A stretch of DNA of 64,000 nt from an uncultured Spirochaetaceae bacterium (lineage in GTDB: Bacteria > Spirochaetota > Spirochaetia > Sphaerochaetales > Sphaerochaetaceae), in NCBI GenBank assembly GCA_944388955.1, contig CALXKJ010000002.1, positions 1 through 64,000 of the forward strand. The letters run 5' to 3'. Each line of letters opens with the position of its first letter. Position 1 is the stretch's first letter. The notes beneath the pieces are model-generated. The model was not told where the DNA came from and ran no database searches. It was given only the letters and a program-made list of their open reading frames with translations. This document shows, piece by piece, positions 30,269 to 38,300 of this stretch. Made by a program: the position numbers and the translations under genes.

Positions 30269-31269
30269 AAACCTGTATTTACGGAGCAGGAAGCCTCGGG
30301 ACGATTCTCGGGGCTTATCTTGAGAAGAATGGATTCCACGTTGATCTGGTATCCAGGAATAAAGCGCATATTGTTGCCTTGAAGCAGCATGGGGCGCATA
30401 TAGTAGGCAAGGCTGAGTTCGTAGCTCCAGTTACGGCGATGCTCCCCGATGAGATGGGATATGGCTATGATGTCGTCTTCCTGATGACAAAGTGCCTTGA
30501 AAACGATGAGACGGTGAAATTCCTTGTGCCGCATCTTGCGGATGATGGGATAATCTGCACATGCCAGAACGGACTTCCAGAGCCTGGTATTGCTTCAATC
30601 ATAGGCGAGGAGCGTACATATGGCTGCACAATAGGCTGGGGCGCGACGCTAAAGGAGCCTGGTGTCTCAGAGCTTACAAGCGGTGAAGGCACTCTATCAT
30701 TCAGTCTTGGCCGCATCAAAGGCGGATGTGATGACAACCTCAGGAAATTGCAGAGCATCCTCTCGATTATGGGAGATGCGGAGATAGATGAGGACTTCAT
30801 GGGTGCCAGATGGTCAAAGCTCCTGATAAACGCATCGTTTTCAGGTCTCTCAGCAGTGACTGGTCTCACTTTCGGAGGTGTCATCGATAATAAGAAAGCC
30901 AGGAAGATAGCCCAGGGAATAATGAAGGAATGTCTTGATACCGCCCACAAAGCCGGAGTGAAGCTATCTCCGATGCAGGGACATGATATAGAGAAGATAC
31001 TTGGCTACAACGGACCTGTTAAGAAGTGGATCAGCTATCATATCATCCCTATAGCGATGAAGAAGCATAGAAGCCTCAAAGCTTCCATGCTGCAGGATAT
31101 CGAGAAGGGCAAACCTACTGAGATAGATGCTATCGATGGTGCACTTTCAAGGGAAGGACGAAAGTACGGCGTTCCGACTCCGCTTGCTGACAAGACAGTT
31201 GAGATTGTGAAATCAATCACGGCAGGAAGGCTTAAGCCTTCGCCTGAAAATCTAAATCTGTATTCATAA
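30265..31269 (+). CDS. panE: 2-dehydropantoate 2-reductase (ketopantoate reductase family)
   Basis: 334 residues beginning I-Y-G-A-G-S-L-G-T-I-L-G-A-Y-L, the NADPH Rossmann motif, with F-L-M-T-K-C near residue 75. The C-terminal helical domain has the conserved W-S-K-L-L-I-N-A-S-F-S-G-L-S-A and late acidic residues. It would make pantoate for coenzyme A from ketopantoate, itself derived from the valine precursor 2-ketoisovalerate. This explains its place at the end of the operon. panB and panC are not in this window, so a different 2-keto acid substrate remains possible. Confidence 0.78.
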   Translation: MKTCIYGAGSLGTILGAYLEKNGFHVDLVSRNKAHIVALKQHGAHIVGKAEFVAPVTAMLPDEMGYGYDVVFLMTKCLENDETVKFLVPHLADDGIICTCQNGLPEPGIASIIGEERTYGCTIGWGATLKEPGVSELTSGEGTLSFSLGRIKGGCDDNLRKLQSILSIMGDAEIDEDFMGARWSKLLINASFSGLSAVTGLTFGGVIDNKKARKIAQGIMKECLDTAHKAGVKLSPMQGHDIEKILGYNGPVKKWISYHIIPIAMKKHRSLKASMLQDIEKGKPTEIDAIDGALSREGRKYGVPTPLADKTVEIVKSITAGRLKPSPENLNLYS

Positions 31270-31298
31270 ACTCATCTTTATTCTGTTAAGATAGACGC

Positions 31299-31964
31299 AT
31301 GAGGATGAGACGGATAGGAGTATTTCTGATAACTTTCACACTTCTATCAGCACTTCATGCGTCGACGTGGAGTGCTGGCGGAAGTCTTGGTGTTCGTTAC
31401 CGTTCAACGGCACCGGATCTTGTCTCATATGGCGTATTCTCAGCTTTCGATGATTTTTCATTCTATGTCAGCGCGATAGGAAATGATGATTACGCAGTTT
31501 CACTCAGATATGATCTTCCTGTCGGGAAGACAATCCACAATGAGTTTATTTTCCATACTGACATTGCCTCGTATGAAGGTGGCTACTCAACGCTGGGATA
31601 TCTTTTCTCTCAGCGTTTCCGGTGGTCATGGTTCATGCTTGGCTATGGAGTGGGCGTGCAAGGCGGGGTTTCATTCTCTCCTTATTCAGCACCATTTTAT
31701 TCACTTATACCGCTATTCCAGCTCAATGCCGGTGCGGCATTCGGTCCTGTCTCAATCCTGCTATATGGGACAAATGCCACCCATGATGCAATAGAATGGA
31801 AAATGATGGTTTCACTTGGCACGGCAATCAGAGTGAATATCGATGAGCATAACAGTCTCTTCCTCGATGGTTTCATAACACTTGATAATCTCATGGACAT
31901 GTCCGATTACACTCTCTCGGGTTATGGCGTGAAGATAGGTTATTCCTATAGGGGGCTGCTATGA
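31299..31964 (+). CDS. Exported beta-barrel-like outer-membrane protein
   Basis: 221 residues with a signal peptide (R-R-I-G-V-F-L-I-T-F-T-L-L-S-A-L-H-A, cleavage before S-T-W). The rest is made of amphipathic strands rich in Tyr, Phe, Gly and Ser, ending in aromatic and hydrophobic residues. This suggests a small outer-membrane barrel. No family is recognised. It overlaps the next gene by ATGA, so the two are probably made together. Confidence 0.5.
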   Translation: MRMRRIGVFLITFTLLSALHASTWSAGGSLGVRYRSTAPDLVSYGVFSAFDDFSFYVSAIGNDDYAVSLRYDLPVGKTIHNEFIFHTDIASYEGGYSTLGYLFSQRFRWSWFMLGYGVGVQGGVSFSPYSAPFYSLIPLFQLNAGAAFGPVSILLYGTNATHDAIEWKMMVSLGTAIRVNIDEHNSLFLDGFITLDNLMDMSDYTLSGYGVKIGYSYRGLL

Positions 31965-32950
31965 GGAAGCTAATCATTGCCATCGTGGTATTCATCCTCG
32001 CATCCTGTCATATCACACCGATATGGAAGATAGCCCAGTTTGAGAGTAATCCTTTCCTCATTACGGAAAACCTTGAAGAAACAGGACATGTAATCAATGG
32101 GACAGTTGCAGATGGTGTCCTCGATGTCGAAGAAAAAACACTAGCAATAAACGCAAATGAGAATAAAATCCAGATTCCTCTATTCACGGATGCCCATATA
32201 GGCCGCACTGATTCTGGTGTCATAGAGAAGTATGATGAATTCCTCAATTTCCTTAAGGATGGGAATTATCCCTTCCTGATAAACCTCGGTGACTTGGTCG
32301 ACCAGAGCCATTTATCAGATCCTGCTGTTCTCGATTTCTACACAAAAACGGCGAATGAAGTTAATGGCAATCATCTATTTGTAATCGGGAATCATGAGCT
32401 TCATGAGGAGACTTCAGAGTCATTCGATAGATTCTTCTCATCACTCAACAAAGAAAGGGAAACAATGCGCATGGGACACTATGTATATGGTCCGCTATCA
32501 ATTTATGTTCTCGATAACTCCCATGGTGTCTTCGGAAGAGAGCAGCTTGCATATCTTGAGGAAGCTCTTAGTAAAGATGAAAGCAAAGTTAAGATATTCC
32601 TTGCTCACGTCAACGTGGCTTCAGGAAGAGCACCTGACCACTCATTCATCATAACAGGCATGAGTGACCAGAGAGAGGTACATCGCCTGATGAGACTCAT
32701 GGAAGAATATGGAGTGAGCCTTCTTCTCACAGGCCATCATCATAAGGGGAATATTGCGTATCACTTCACTGAGAACAGCGGTGAATTCAATGCCGCGTCA
32801 CTCCATAGACGCGATACAGCACTCAATATCGAAAGCAAAGGCTACTTCTATCTGCTTGAGATAAAACTTCAAGAGAGCGTTATTGATATAATCCAGTACA
32901 GCACAGAGACAGGCGAACAAACTGGCAAAGTATTCAGCTTTTCAATCTGA
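31961..32950 (+). CDS. Metallophosphoesterase lipoprotein
   Basis: 329 residues. The signal peptide ends in the lipobox L-A-S-C (Cys near residue 16). The calcineurin-like phosphoesterase motifs are in order: T-D-A-H-I-G, N-L-G-D-L-V-D, I-G-N-H-E-L-H, and T-G-H-H-H-K-G. All expected metal ligands appear present. It should hydrolyse a phosphoester outside the cytoplasm. The substrate is unknown. Confidence 0.78.
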   Translation: MRKLIIAIVVFILASCHITPIWKIAQFESNPFLITENLEETGHVINGTVADGVLDVEEKTLAINANENKIQIPLFTDAHIGRTDSGVIEKYDEFLNFLKDGNYPFLINLGDLVDQSHLSDPAVLDFYTKTANEVNGNHLFVIGNHELHEETSESFDRFFSSLNKERETMRMGHYVYGPLSIYVLDNSHGVFGREQLAYLEEALSKDESKVKIFLAHVNVASGRAPDHSFIITGMSDQREVHRLMRLMEEYGVSLLLTGHHHKGNIAYHFTENSGEFNAASLHRRDTALNIESKGYFYLLEIKLQESVIDIIQYSTETGEQTGKVFSFSI

Positions 32951-32997
32951 CATCAAACACGATTTTTCTTGACAACCTTCACATTTTGGAGGTGTTT

Positions 32998-33609
32998 ATG
33001 AAAAAGATTGCTGTAATGCTTCTTGCGGTGCTTATGCTTTTTGCTTTTGTTGCATGTGATAACTCAGTTAGTGACCCAGCTGAACCTTATGTCCAGATTA
33101 ACGGTAAAGATGTCTCATGGAAGGCAATTGCGGGAGAATTCTGGAAAGATGAGGGAGACTCACAGAAAAATCAGCTTTCTGTTGTAGATGGATGGATTAA
33201 GTATAATAATGGCCAGGCTGTATTTACGAATATGGAAGCACTTGATGGCTCCGGAGAAAAGGTAATTTTAAGTGATGGACAGACAATAACACTTTCTTAT
33301 GACATCAATGCAGAAAATCTTGCTGAAGGTGAGCAGTTTGCAATTTGCGCTCATCAGGATGGCATTCCTGCTAACTTCAACCAGTATGAACTTACTGAAG
33401 ACGAACTTAAAGATGGCAAAGTAGAGATGACAATTGAATATCATAAAGATGGTAATCTGCTTATTTCTGTAGAGGGTAGAGAACAGGTAGAGAGTCCAAG
33501 TAATGGCTCAGATATTCTTAATCTTTGCTCTCTTGTTATTCCTGCTCCTGAAACACAGGCTGCAACAGGTTATGTTCTGATCAATAACTACAAACTTACT
33601 ATAGAGTAA
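32998..33609 (+). CDS. Lipoprotein of unknown function
   Basis: 203 residues from the ATG at 32998, preceded by GGAGG. The lipobox is F-V-A-C. The mature part is acidic and strand-rich, with N-G-K-D-V-S-W-K-A-I-A-G-E-F-W near the start, and could fold as a jelly-roll. Base and codon use is more AT-rich than the housekeeping operons, as in the rest of this accessory stretch. No family was recognised. A terminator follows at 33694. Confidence 0.55.
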   Translation: MKKIAVMLLAVLMLFAFVACDNSVSDPAEPYVQINGKDVSWKAIAGEFWKDEGDSQKNQLSVVDGWIKYNNGQAVFTNMEALDGSGEKVILSDGQTITLSYDINAENLAEGEQFAICAHQDGIPANFNQYELTEDELKDGKVEMTIEYHKDGNLLISVEGREQVESPSNGSDILNLCSLVIPAPETQAATGYVLINNYKLTIE

Positions 33610-33693
33610 GCTGCGATGAAGGGATGGATAAGACAAAAAGGGATACCAGATGTTATATCCTATCTCAATAAGTTAAACATATACCTAAAAGCT

Positions 33694-33730
33694 GAACCGT
33701 TGCTCATTTTGGTGCAACGGTTCTTTTCTC
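33694..33730 (+). terminator. Intrinsic terminator after the lipoprotein gene
   Basis: GAACCGTTGC (33694-33703) pairs with GCAACGGTTC (33714-33723) across a 10-base loop, followed by TTTTCTC. Confidence 0.85.
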
Positions 33731-33814
33731 TATGTAGTAGATGTATATTATTGGTGTTTCAAATTTGTATGTTCTGCATCCTGCTGTAGTATTTAACATT
33801 AGTTGATTGTATAA

Positions 33815-33970
33815 ATCAATTTACTTGACTCAAAGAGCTTATGCGAACTGGGGAAAGGTAAGTATCATTGTCATCTGAGCTATCATTGGGTAGCTTGTTG
33901 GCAATGTAAGAATGGAGAATATATTATCGAGGTGTATTATGCTGTTAGTCGTGAATCAGCCCCATACTGA
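33815..33970 (+). pseudogene. Possible 3' remnant of a toxin gene
   Basis: An open frame without a start codon ends in TGA at 33968. It encodes about 51 residues ending G-K-Y-H-C-H-L-S-Y-H-W-V-A-C-W, then I-I-E-V-Y-Y-A-V-S-R-E-S-A-P-Y. The tail overlaps the start of the XRE antitoxin gene by 32 bases, as in toxin-first type II modules. The composition looks protein-like, but the in-frame stop at 33812 removes any N-terminus. The toxin assignment rests on context and resemblance and is tentative. Confidence 0.35.
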
Positions 33971-34316
33971 GGGATTTAGAATTGAAGGAAGAATTCCAAA
34001 AGACGTTCTCGACTATGTTGAGAGAAGGTATAACAAAGAGAATATTTCTGTGCTGAATGATGATGGTGAAGAGCTTTTTGATCCTACAGAAATGGATTTC
34101 TATAAGGAGATGAAAGCTACAGAGACACCTAGCGGCAATCTTCGCTTCTACAGAAAGCTTGTAGGCATGACTCAGCCTGAACTTGCTGCAAAACTTGGGA
34201 CAAGCAAACAGGCAATTTCCCTTATGGAGAATAACAGGCGTCCAATCAGCCGCAAGACAGCTAGGGAGCTTGGCGAGATTTTCCATGTTACTCCGAAACG
34301 TTTCTTCGGTCTGTGA
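33939..34316 (+). CDS. XRE-family helix-turn-helix protein, antitoxin-like
   Basis: 125 residues from the ATG at 33939, which follows GAGGTG; an in-frame ATG at 33912 lacks a ribosome site. The C-terminal half is a Cro/XRE domain: F-Y-R-K-L-V-G-M-T-Q-P-E-L-A-A-K-L-G, then S-K-Q-A-I-S-L-M-E-N-N-R-R-P-I-S. It ends H-V-T-P-K-R-F-F. The layout fits antitoxins that repress their own operon. The upstream toxin appears truncated. Confidence 0.75.
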   Translation: MLLVVNQPHTEGFRIEGRIPKDVLDYVERRYNKENISVLNDDGEELFDPTEMDFYKEMKATETPSGNLRFYRKLVGMTQPELAAKLGTSKQAISLMENNRRPISRKTARELGEIFHVTPKRFFGL

Positions 34317-34342
34317 TTCAATTGCTGATTTAAGGAATCATC

Positions 34343-34552
34343 TTAGCCGTTCTTGTTATTTTCGGTCTCGTTTCTGGCAAGCCTTATTTCTTCATTGATT
34401 TCATCAAGGCTCATATCCTGTATGCCATTCTTTCTTGCAGCCTCGCGAAGCGATAAGAATGCATTCATGCCTTTGCTCTCTGCTTGAGTTTCCGAAAAGT
34501 TCTTTGCTGTAAAATTCATTGATAATATATTCTTTGTTGCTATCGAAGTCAT
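34343..34552 (-). CDS. Small antitoxin-like protein without adjacent toxin
   Basis: About 69 residues from the ATG at 34552, with GAGG 9 bases ahead; a GTG at 34573 is an alternative start. The C-terminus reads D-M-S-L-D-E-I-N-E-E-I-R-L-A-R-N-E, a common ending of small RelB/ribbon-helix-helix or prevent-host-death-type antitoxins. No toxin ORF lies within 300 bases on this strand. It is convergent with the XRE gene. Confidence 0.45.
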   Translation of the reverse strand: MTSIATKNILSMNFTAKNFSETQAESKGMNAFLSLREAARKNGIQDMSLDEINEEIRLARNETENNKNG

Positions 34553-34573
34553 TCTGAAATCCTCATATATCAC

Positions 34574-34859
34574 CTCTAAGTTTTTCTTGTGTTTGTTATC
34601 TATTTTGCATTTTATTACAGAAAACTTTTTCCCTGAAGTTCTCAGAGAGTGTCCTTATGATTATTGAGCTATCTCATGATTTCTGGAAGCCGTCAAAAAG
34701 ACTCATTTAATAAAATCTTCCGACTGAATGATTCCAGATGTCTAAAAAGACAACAGTCAATTTATAGCTTGGCTATTGTTACTTGCTATTTGTATTGTTT
34801 ATCAGAAATTACAATCTTCTGAATCATTTAATTAGAAATTCAGAATAAGACATTTATAC
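34574..34859. other. AT-rich intergenic region before the poly-G promoter
   Basis: No gene is supported here. TTCTGAAT (34817-34824) and ATTCAGAA (34838-34845) form an 8-base inverted repeat about 15 bases upstream of the candidate -35 box. This could be a regulator site. Confidence 0.3.
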
Positions 34860-34890
34860 TTGACGATTTGGTACCGGGGGGGGGTAGCAT
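34860..34890 (+). promoter_or_regulatory. Promoter with poly-G spacer, phase-variation candidate
   Basis: TTGACG (34860-34865) and TAGCAT (34885-34890) are separated by 19 bases that include nine consecutive G (34876-34884). Loss of two G would give the optimal 17-base spacing. A start near 34897 would leave a short leader with GGGAG at 34900 and the ATG at 34913. The promoter call is moderate because TAGCAT is a weak -10; a second candidate is TGTAAT at 34890. Confidence 0.5.
34876..34884. repeat. Homopolymeric G9 tract
   Basis: Nine consecutive G residues lie in an otherwise AT-rich intergenic region. Such tracts change length by slipped-strand mispairing. Confidence 0.95.
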
Positions 34891-34912
34891 GTAATAGTTG
34901 GGAGTTCTCAAA

Positions 34913-35341
34913 ATGAAACGAGTTGTCCTTATAGGTTGTGGTAGCAAAAAGAAGGATGGGGTTCACAAGGCGAAAGATCTTTATGATAGCGATTATTTCA
35001 GGAAGAAATATGCCTATGCTCTTACTTTTGATTGCCCGATATTCATTCTTTCTGCAAAGCACCATCTGCTGTATCCAGAAGCGGAAATAGAGAAATATAA
35101 TGAATCGCTTAAGGATAAGACTGCCACTGAAAAGAAGGAGTGGACAGCTATCGTTCTTTCAGATCTCAAGAAGCATTTTGATCTCAACGATACTCAATTT
35201 GTGATTCTTGCTGGTGATGATTACTGCAAGTATCTCGAGGATAGCATAAATCCAGTCAGACCATTGAAGGGAATGAAAATCGGTGAACAGAATCATTTCC
35301 TTGCTGATGAAATCAAGAAGAAGAGTGTGGAGATGATATGA
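34913..35341 (+). CDS. DUF6884 (YaaA-like) protein
   Basis: 142 residues from the ATG at 34913; a TTG at 34898 is in frame but less likely. The N-terminus R-V-V-L-I-G-C-G-S-K-K-K-D-G and K-A-K-D-L-Y-D-S-D-Y-F-R-K are hallmarks of DUF6884. I-L-S-A-K-H-H-L-L-Y-P then follows, plus a late L-A-G-D-D-Y. The family is related to the YaaA/DUF328 fold. Function is not established; a nucleic-acid role is sometimes suggested. Its stop overlaps the giant lipoprotein start by ATGA, so the two are coupled. Confidence 0.75.
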   Translation: MKRVVLIGCGSKKKDGVHKAKDLYDSDYFRKKYAYALTFDCPIFILSAKHHLLYPEAEIEKYNESLKDKTATEKKEWTAIVLSDLKKHFDLNDTQFVILAGDDYCKYLEDSINPVRPLKGMKIGEQNHFLADEIKKKSVEMI

Positions 35342-38300
35342 AGAAGCTTTATGTTGCATTTGCATGTTTCCTGATAGTGCTTGGTATTGTAATCGGATGT
35401 AAATCAGATAATCCTCTGAAATATTCAACACCTACAGCTGTTGGAAGTATTATGCTTCCGTCCGATTCTGATATTGCGTTTGATGACATCTATGTACGTG
35501 TAGAAGAGACAGGAAAACAATACATAGTTTCTGAAGATGGAACATGGAATGTACAAGGGCTAGAAGAAGGCAGTACATACACACTCTACTTCCAGAACAA
35601 ACCATTTCTTGATGTCACCCGAGGTTTATCAAAATCATCAGAGAAGATTTATTCAGCAAGAAAAACAGGAGTCATTGCAGCTCCCGGCAATGGTGCAGAT
35701 AACGGTATAGTACAACTGAAAATCGGTGCCGCAATAAGCGGTACTGTGAAAACCAGAGATGGTCTGCCTCTATCTGATGCAACTGCATATATACCAGATT
35801 CCCCATATATCACCCAGACTGACAGTGACGGCAGATTCACGCTTGAAGGTATACCTTCCGGCATTTATCCGATTGGCGTCAGCAAACAAGGGTATACTGA
35901 AACCATTCTCGATGAAATAACTGTAATCGCTGAAGATGATGAAATCAGAACTTATGAAATTCCTACTCCTGTTGAACTAGCAAGCAGTCTTGGCTCAATC
36001 CAGGGCTCGGTCTATTTTGAGGGTAGTACCTCAATCGGAAAGCGGACTGCTACAGTTACGGCTGAGAATATATCTGTATTGGGTTCTGCAAGGACTGTGA
36101 CTACCAATGAAAGTGGTGTTTTCCTTATAGATAACCTGCCTGCTGGAGACTATAAAGTAACAGTCAGCACCACTTCTTCCTATCAGCCACATACTATTGA
36201 TAATGTCAGTGTTGGAGTTTCATCCTCTGTAATCCTCGATCCTGTTTATCTACGGGCAATTGGTGGAATAATGTCTGGCAGAGTTTCCACATCAGATGGC
36301 TCATCTCCTGCAAGTGCAACTATTTTGCTATCATCAATATCAAGTGACGAGCAGTATCTAGGGACTGTCAATGATGATGGCTCATATATTATTGAAAACA
36401 TTATTGCTGGTGATTATGTATGCACCGTCTCAATGGATGGATTTGTCTCAATCATCGATAACGTTAAGATAACACAAGGAAAAGTTCTTATTAACAATAT
36501 CGATCTTATTGCTGTGAATGGAACGATTATCGGCAGGGTAGTGCTCAGAGGAGCTGCCAATAATTCCGGTGTTACTATAATTGCTGAAAACCTTGATAAC
36601 CCAAGTTATACACATTCCACTTCGACACAGGATTATGGAACATTCACGATTTCCGGAATAAGAAAGGAAGGCAACTATCAGGTAAGAATCAGCAAGGATG
36701 GTTACGCATCTTATACATCTGAAACTATAAACGTCATATCCGGAGATCAGGCGAGCATCGGTACAGTGACATTGGAGCCATTGGATGCCTCGCTTAGCGG
36801 AAATATAACGCTCCGTGGAGCTTCCTCGTATAAGGGTATTGAAGTTGTCATTGAGAGCAGTGGAATCAAATATGATACCACTACTGACAGCGCTGGCGAC
36901 TTTTTCTTCCCGCATATTCCAGCTGGGACATATACAATGGTTGTCTCATATCCGGGTTATGTTACAAGGACTTTGAATCCGATACTTGTTTCACAGTCTG
37001 AGGTAAAAGTCCTTGATAATCTCGTGCTGGAAATCGCTGTGTTGCCATTCTCAGGACATGTGACTCTTGAAGGAGTTGATGATTATTCTGGTGTTACAGT
37101 TTCGGCTGTCAATATGGTAGATGGGGATATAGTCTACGCGGCTGAAACAGATGAGTCCGGATATTATTCGATAGACGGCATGGAGCCGGGCGCTTATGTT
37201 ATTGCTTTCTCGAAAGCTGGCTACCTTACTTATACGACTACTGCTGTAGTTGCAGCTGGTGTCGAGGGTAAAGCTGACGCTGATCTTGAAATCGGAACAA
37301 GCATTATCACGGGAAGAGTATATCTTGATGGTGCTTCATCATATGATGGAATCACTGTAACAGCTATGAATATGGCCGATTCAAACGATACTTATAGTAC
37401 CGTTACAGGTGCTGATGGCTCTTTCAGCATTGTTGATGTCAAGAAAGAAGGCACATATCAGCTTAAAGCCGAAAAGAAAGGCTATACAACAGTATTCTCT
37501 GATACCATTAAAGTTCTATTCGGGTTTGTCAACGATATTGGTGCAATTACTCTCCCAAGCGTCAATGGAAGCATTTCCGGTACTGCTGTACTGGAGGGAA
37601 GTTATTATCATGAAGAAATCGATATAACCCTATCCAATGATGATAATTCATATTCAGCTACAACGGATTCCGATGGCGTATTTGACATTCCATCAGTTGT
37701 TCCTGGAACTTATACTCTTACAGCCTCAAAAGATGGTTATGGATCAAAGACTGTCAATGGTGTTTCTGTCATCCAGAGCAAGAATACCGAAATCGGCAAG
37801 ATATCTCTTGTTCTTGATTATCAGAGTATAAGCGGATCTGTAACGCTTGAGGATATGGTAGATGCCTCTGGCATTCTCGTTAAAGCTACGAGCAAGGATG
37901 GGAACCGCACATATAACGCTACGACATCTTATGACGGCTCTTTTGCAATAGGACAAGTTTCTCCTGGCACATACACTGTTGAATTCTCGAAAGAAGGATA
38001 CCTTACATCAAGCAAAACAGTTGTTGTTCAAGCCGGTAGTCCCGCTAAGGTTGATGCAGAGCTCATTCTTGGCTCCAGCATAATCACTGGTAAAATCATG
38101 CTGGAGGGTGCAGAGTCATATGAAGGTGTAATAGTCTGTGCAACCTTTGCTGCCGATACGCGCATTTTCTATGAAGTTCAGACTGAAGAGGACGGCACAT
38201 TCTCAATCGTGAATATCGAAAGGGAAGGCAACTATCGTATCGCGGCATCATATGACGGGTATCAGAGCTATTCATCCGGAAACATCGCAGTTGAATTCGG

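Noticed and set aside
34832-35065. Minus-strand 77-codon frame over the poly-G promoter
   Set aside because: It overlaps the DUF6884 gene antisense and has no ribosome site or family pattern.
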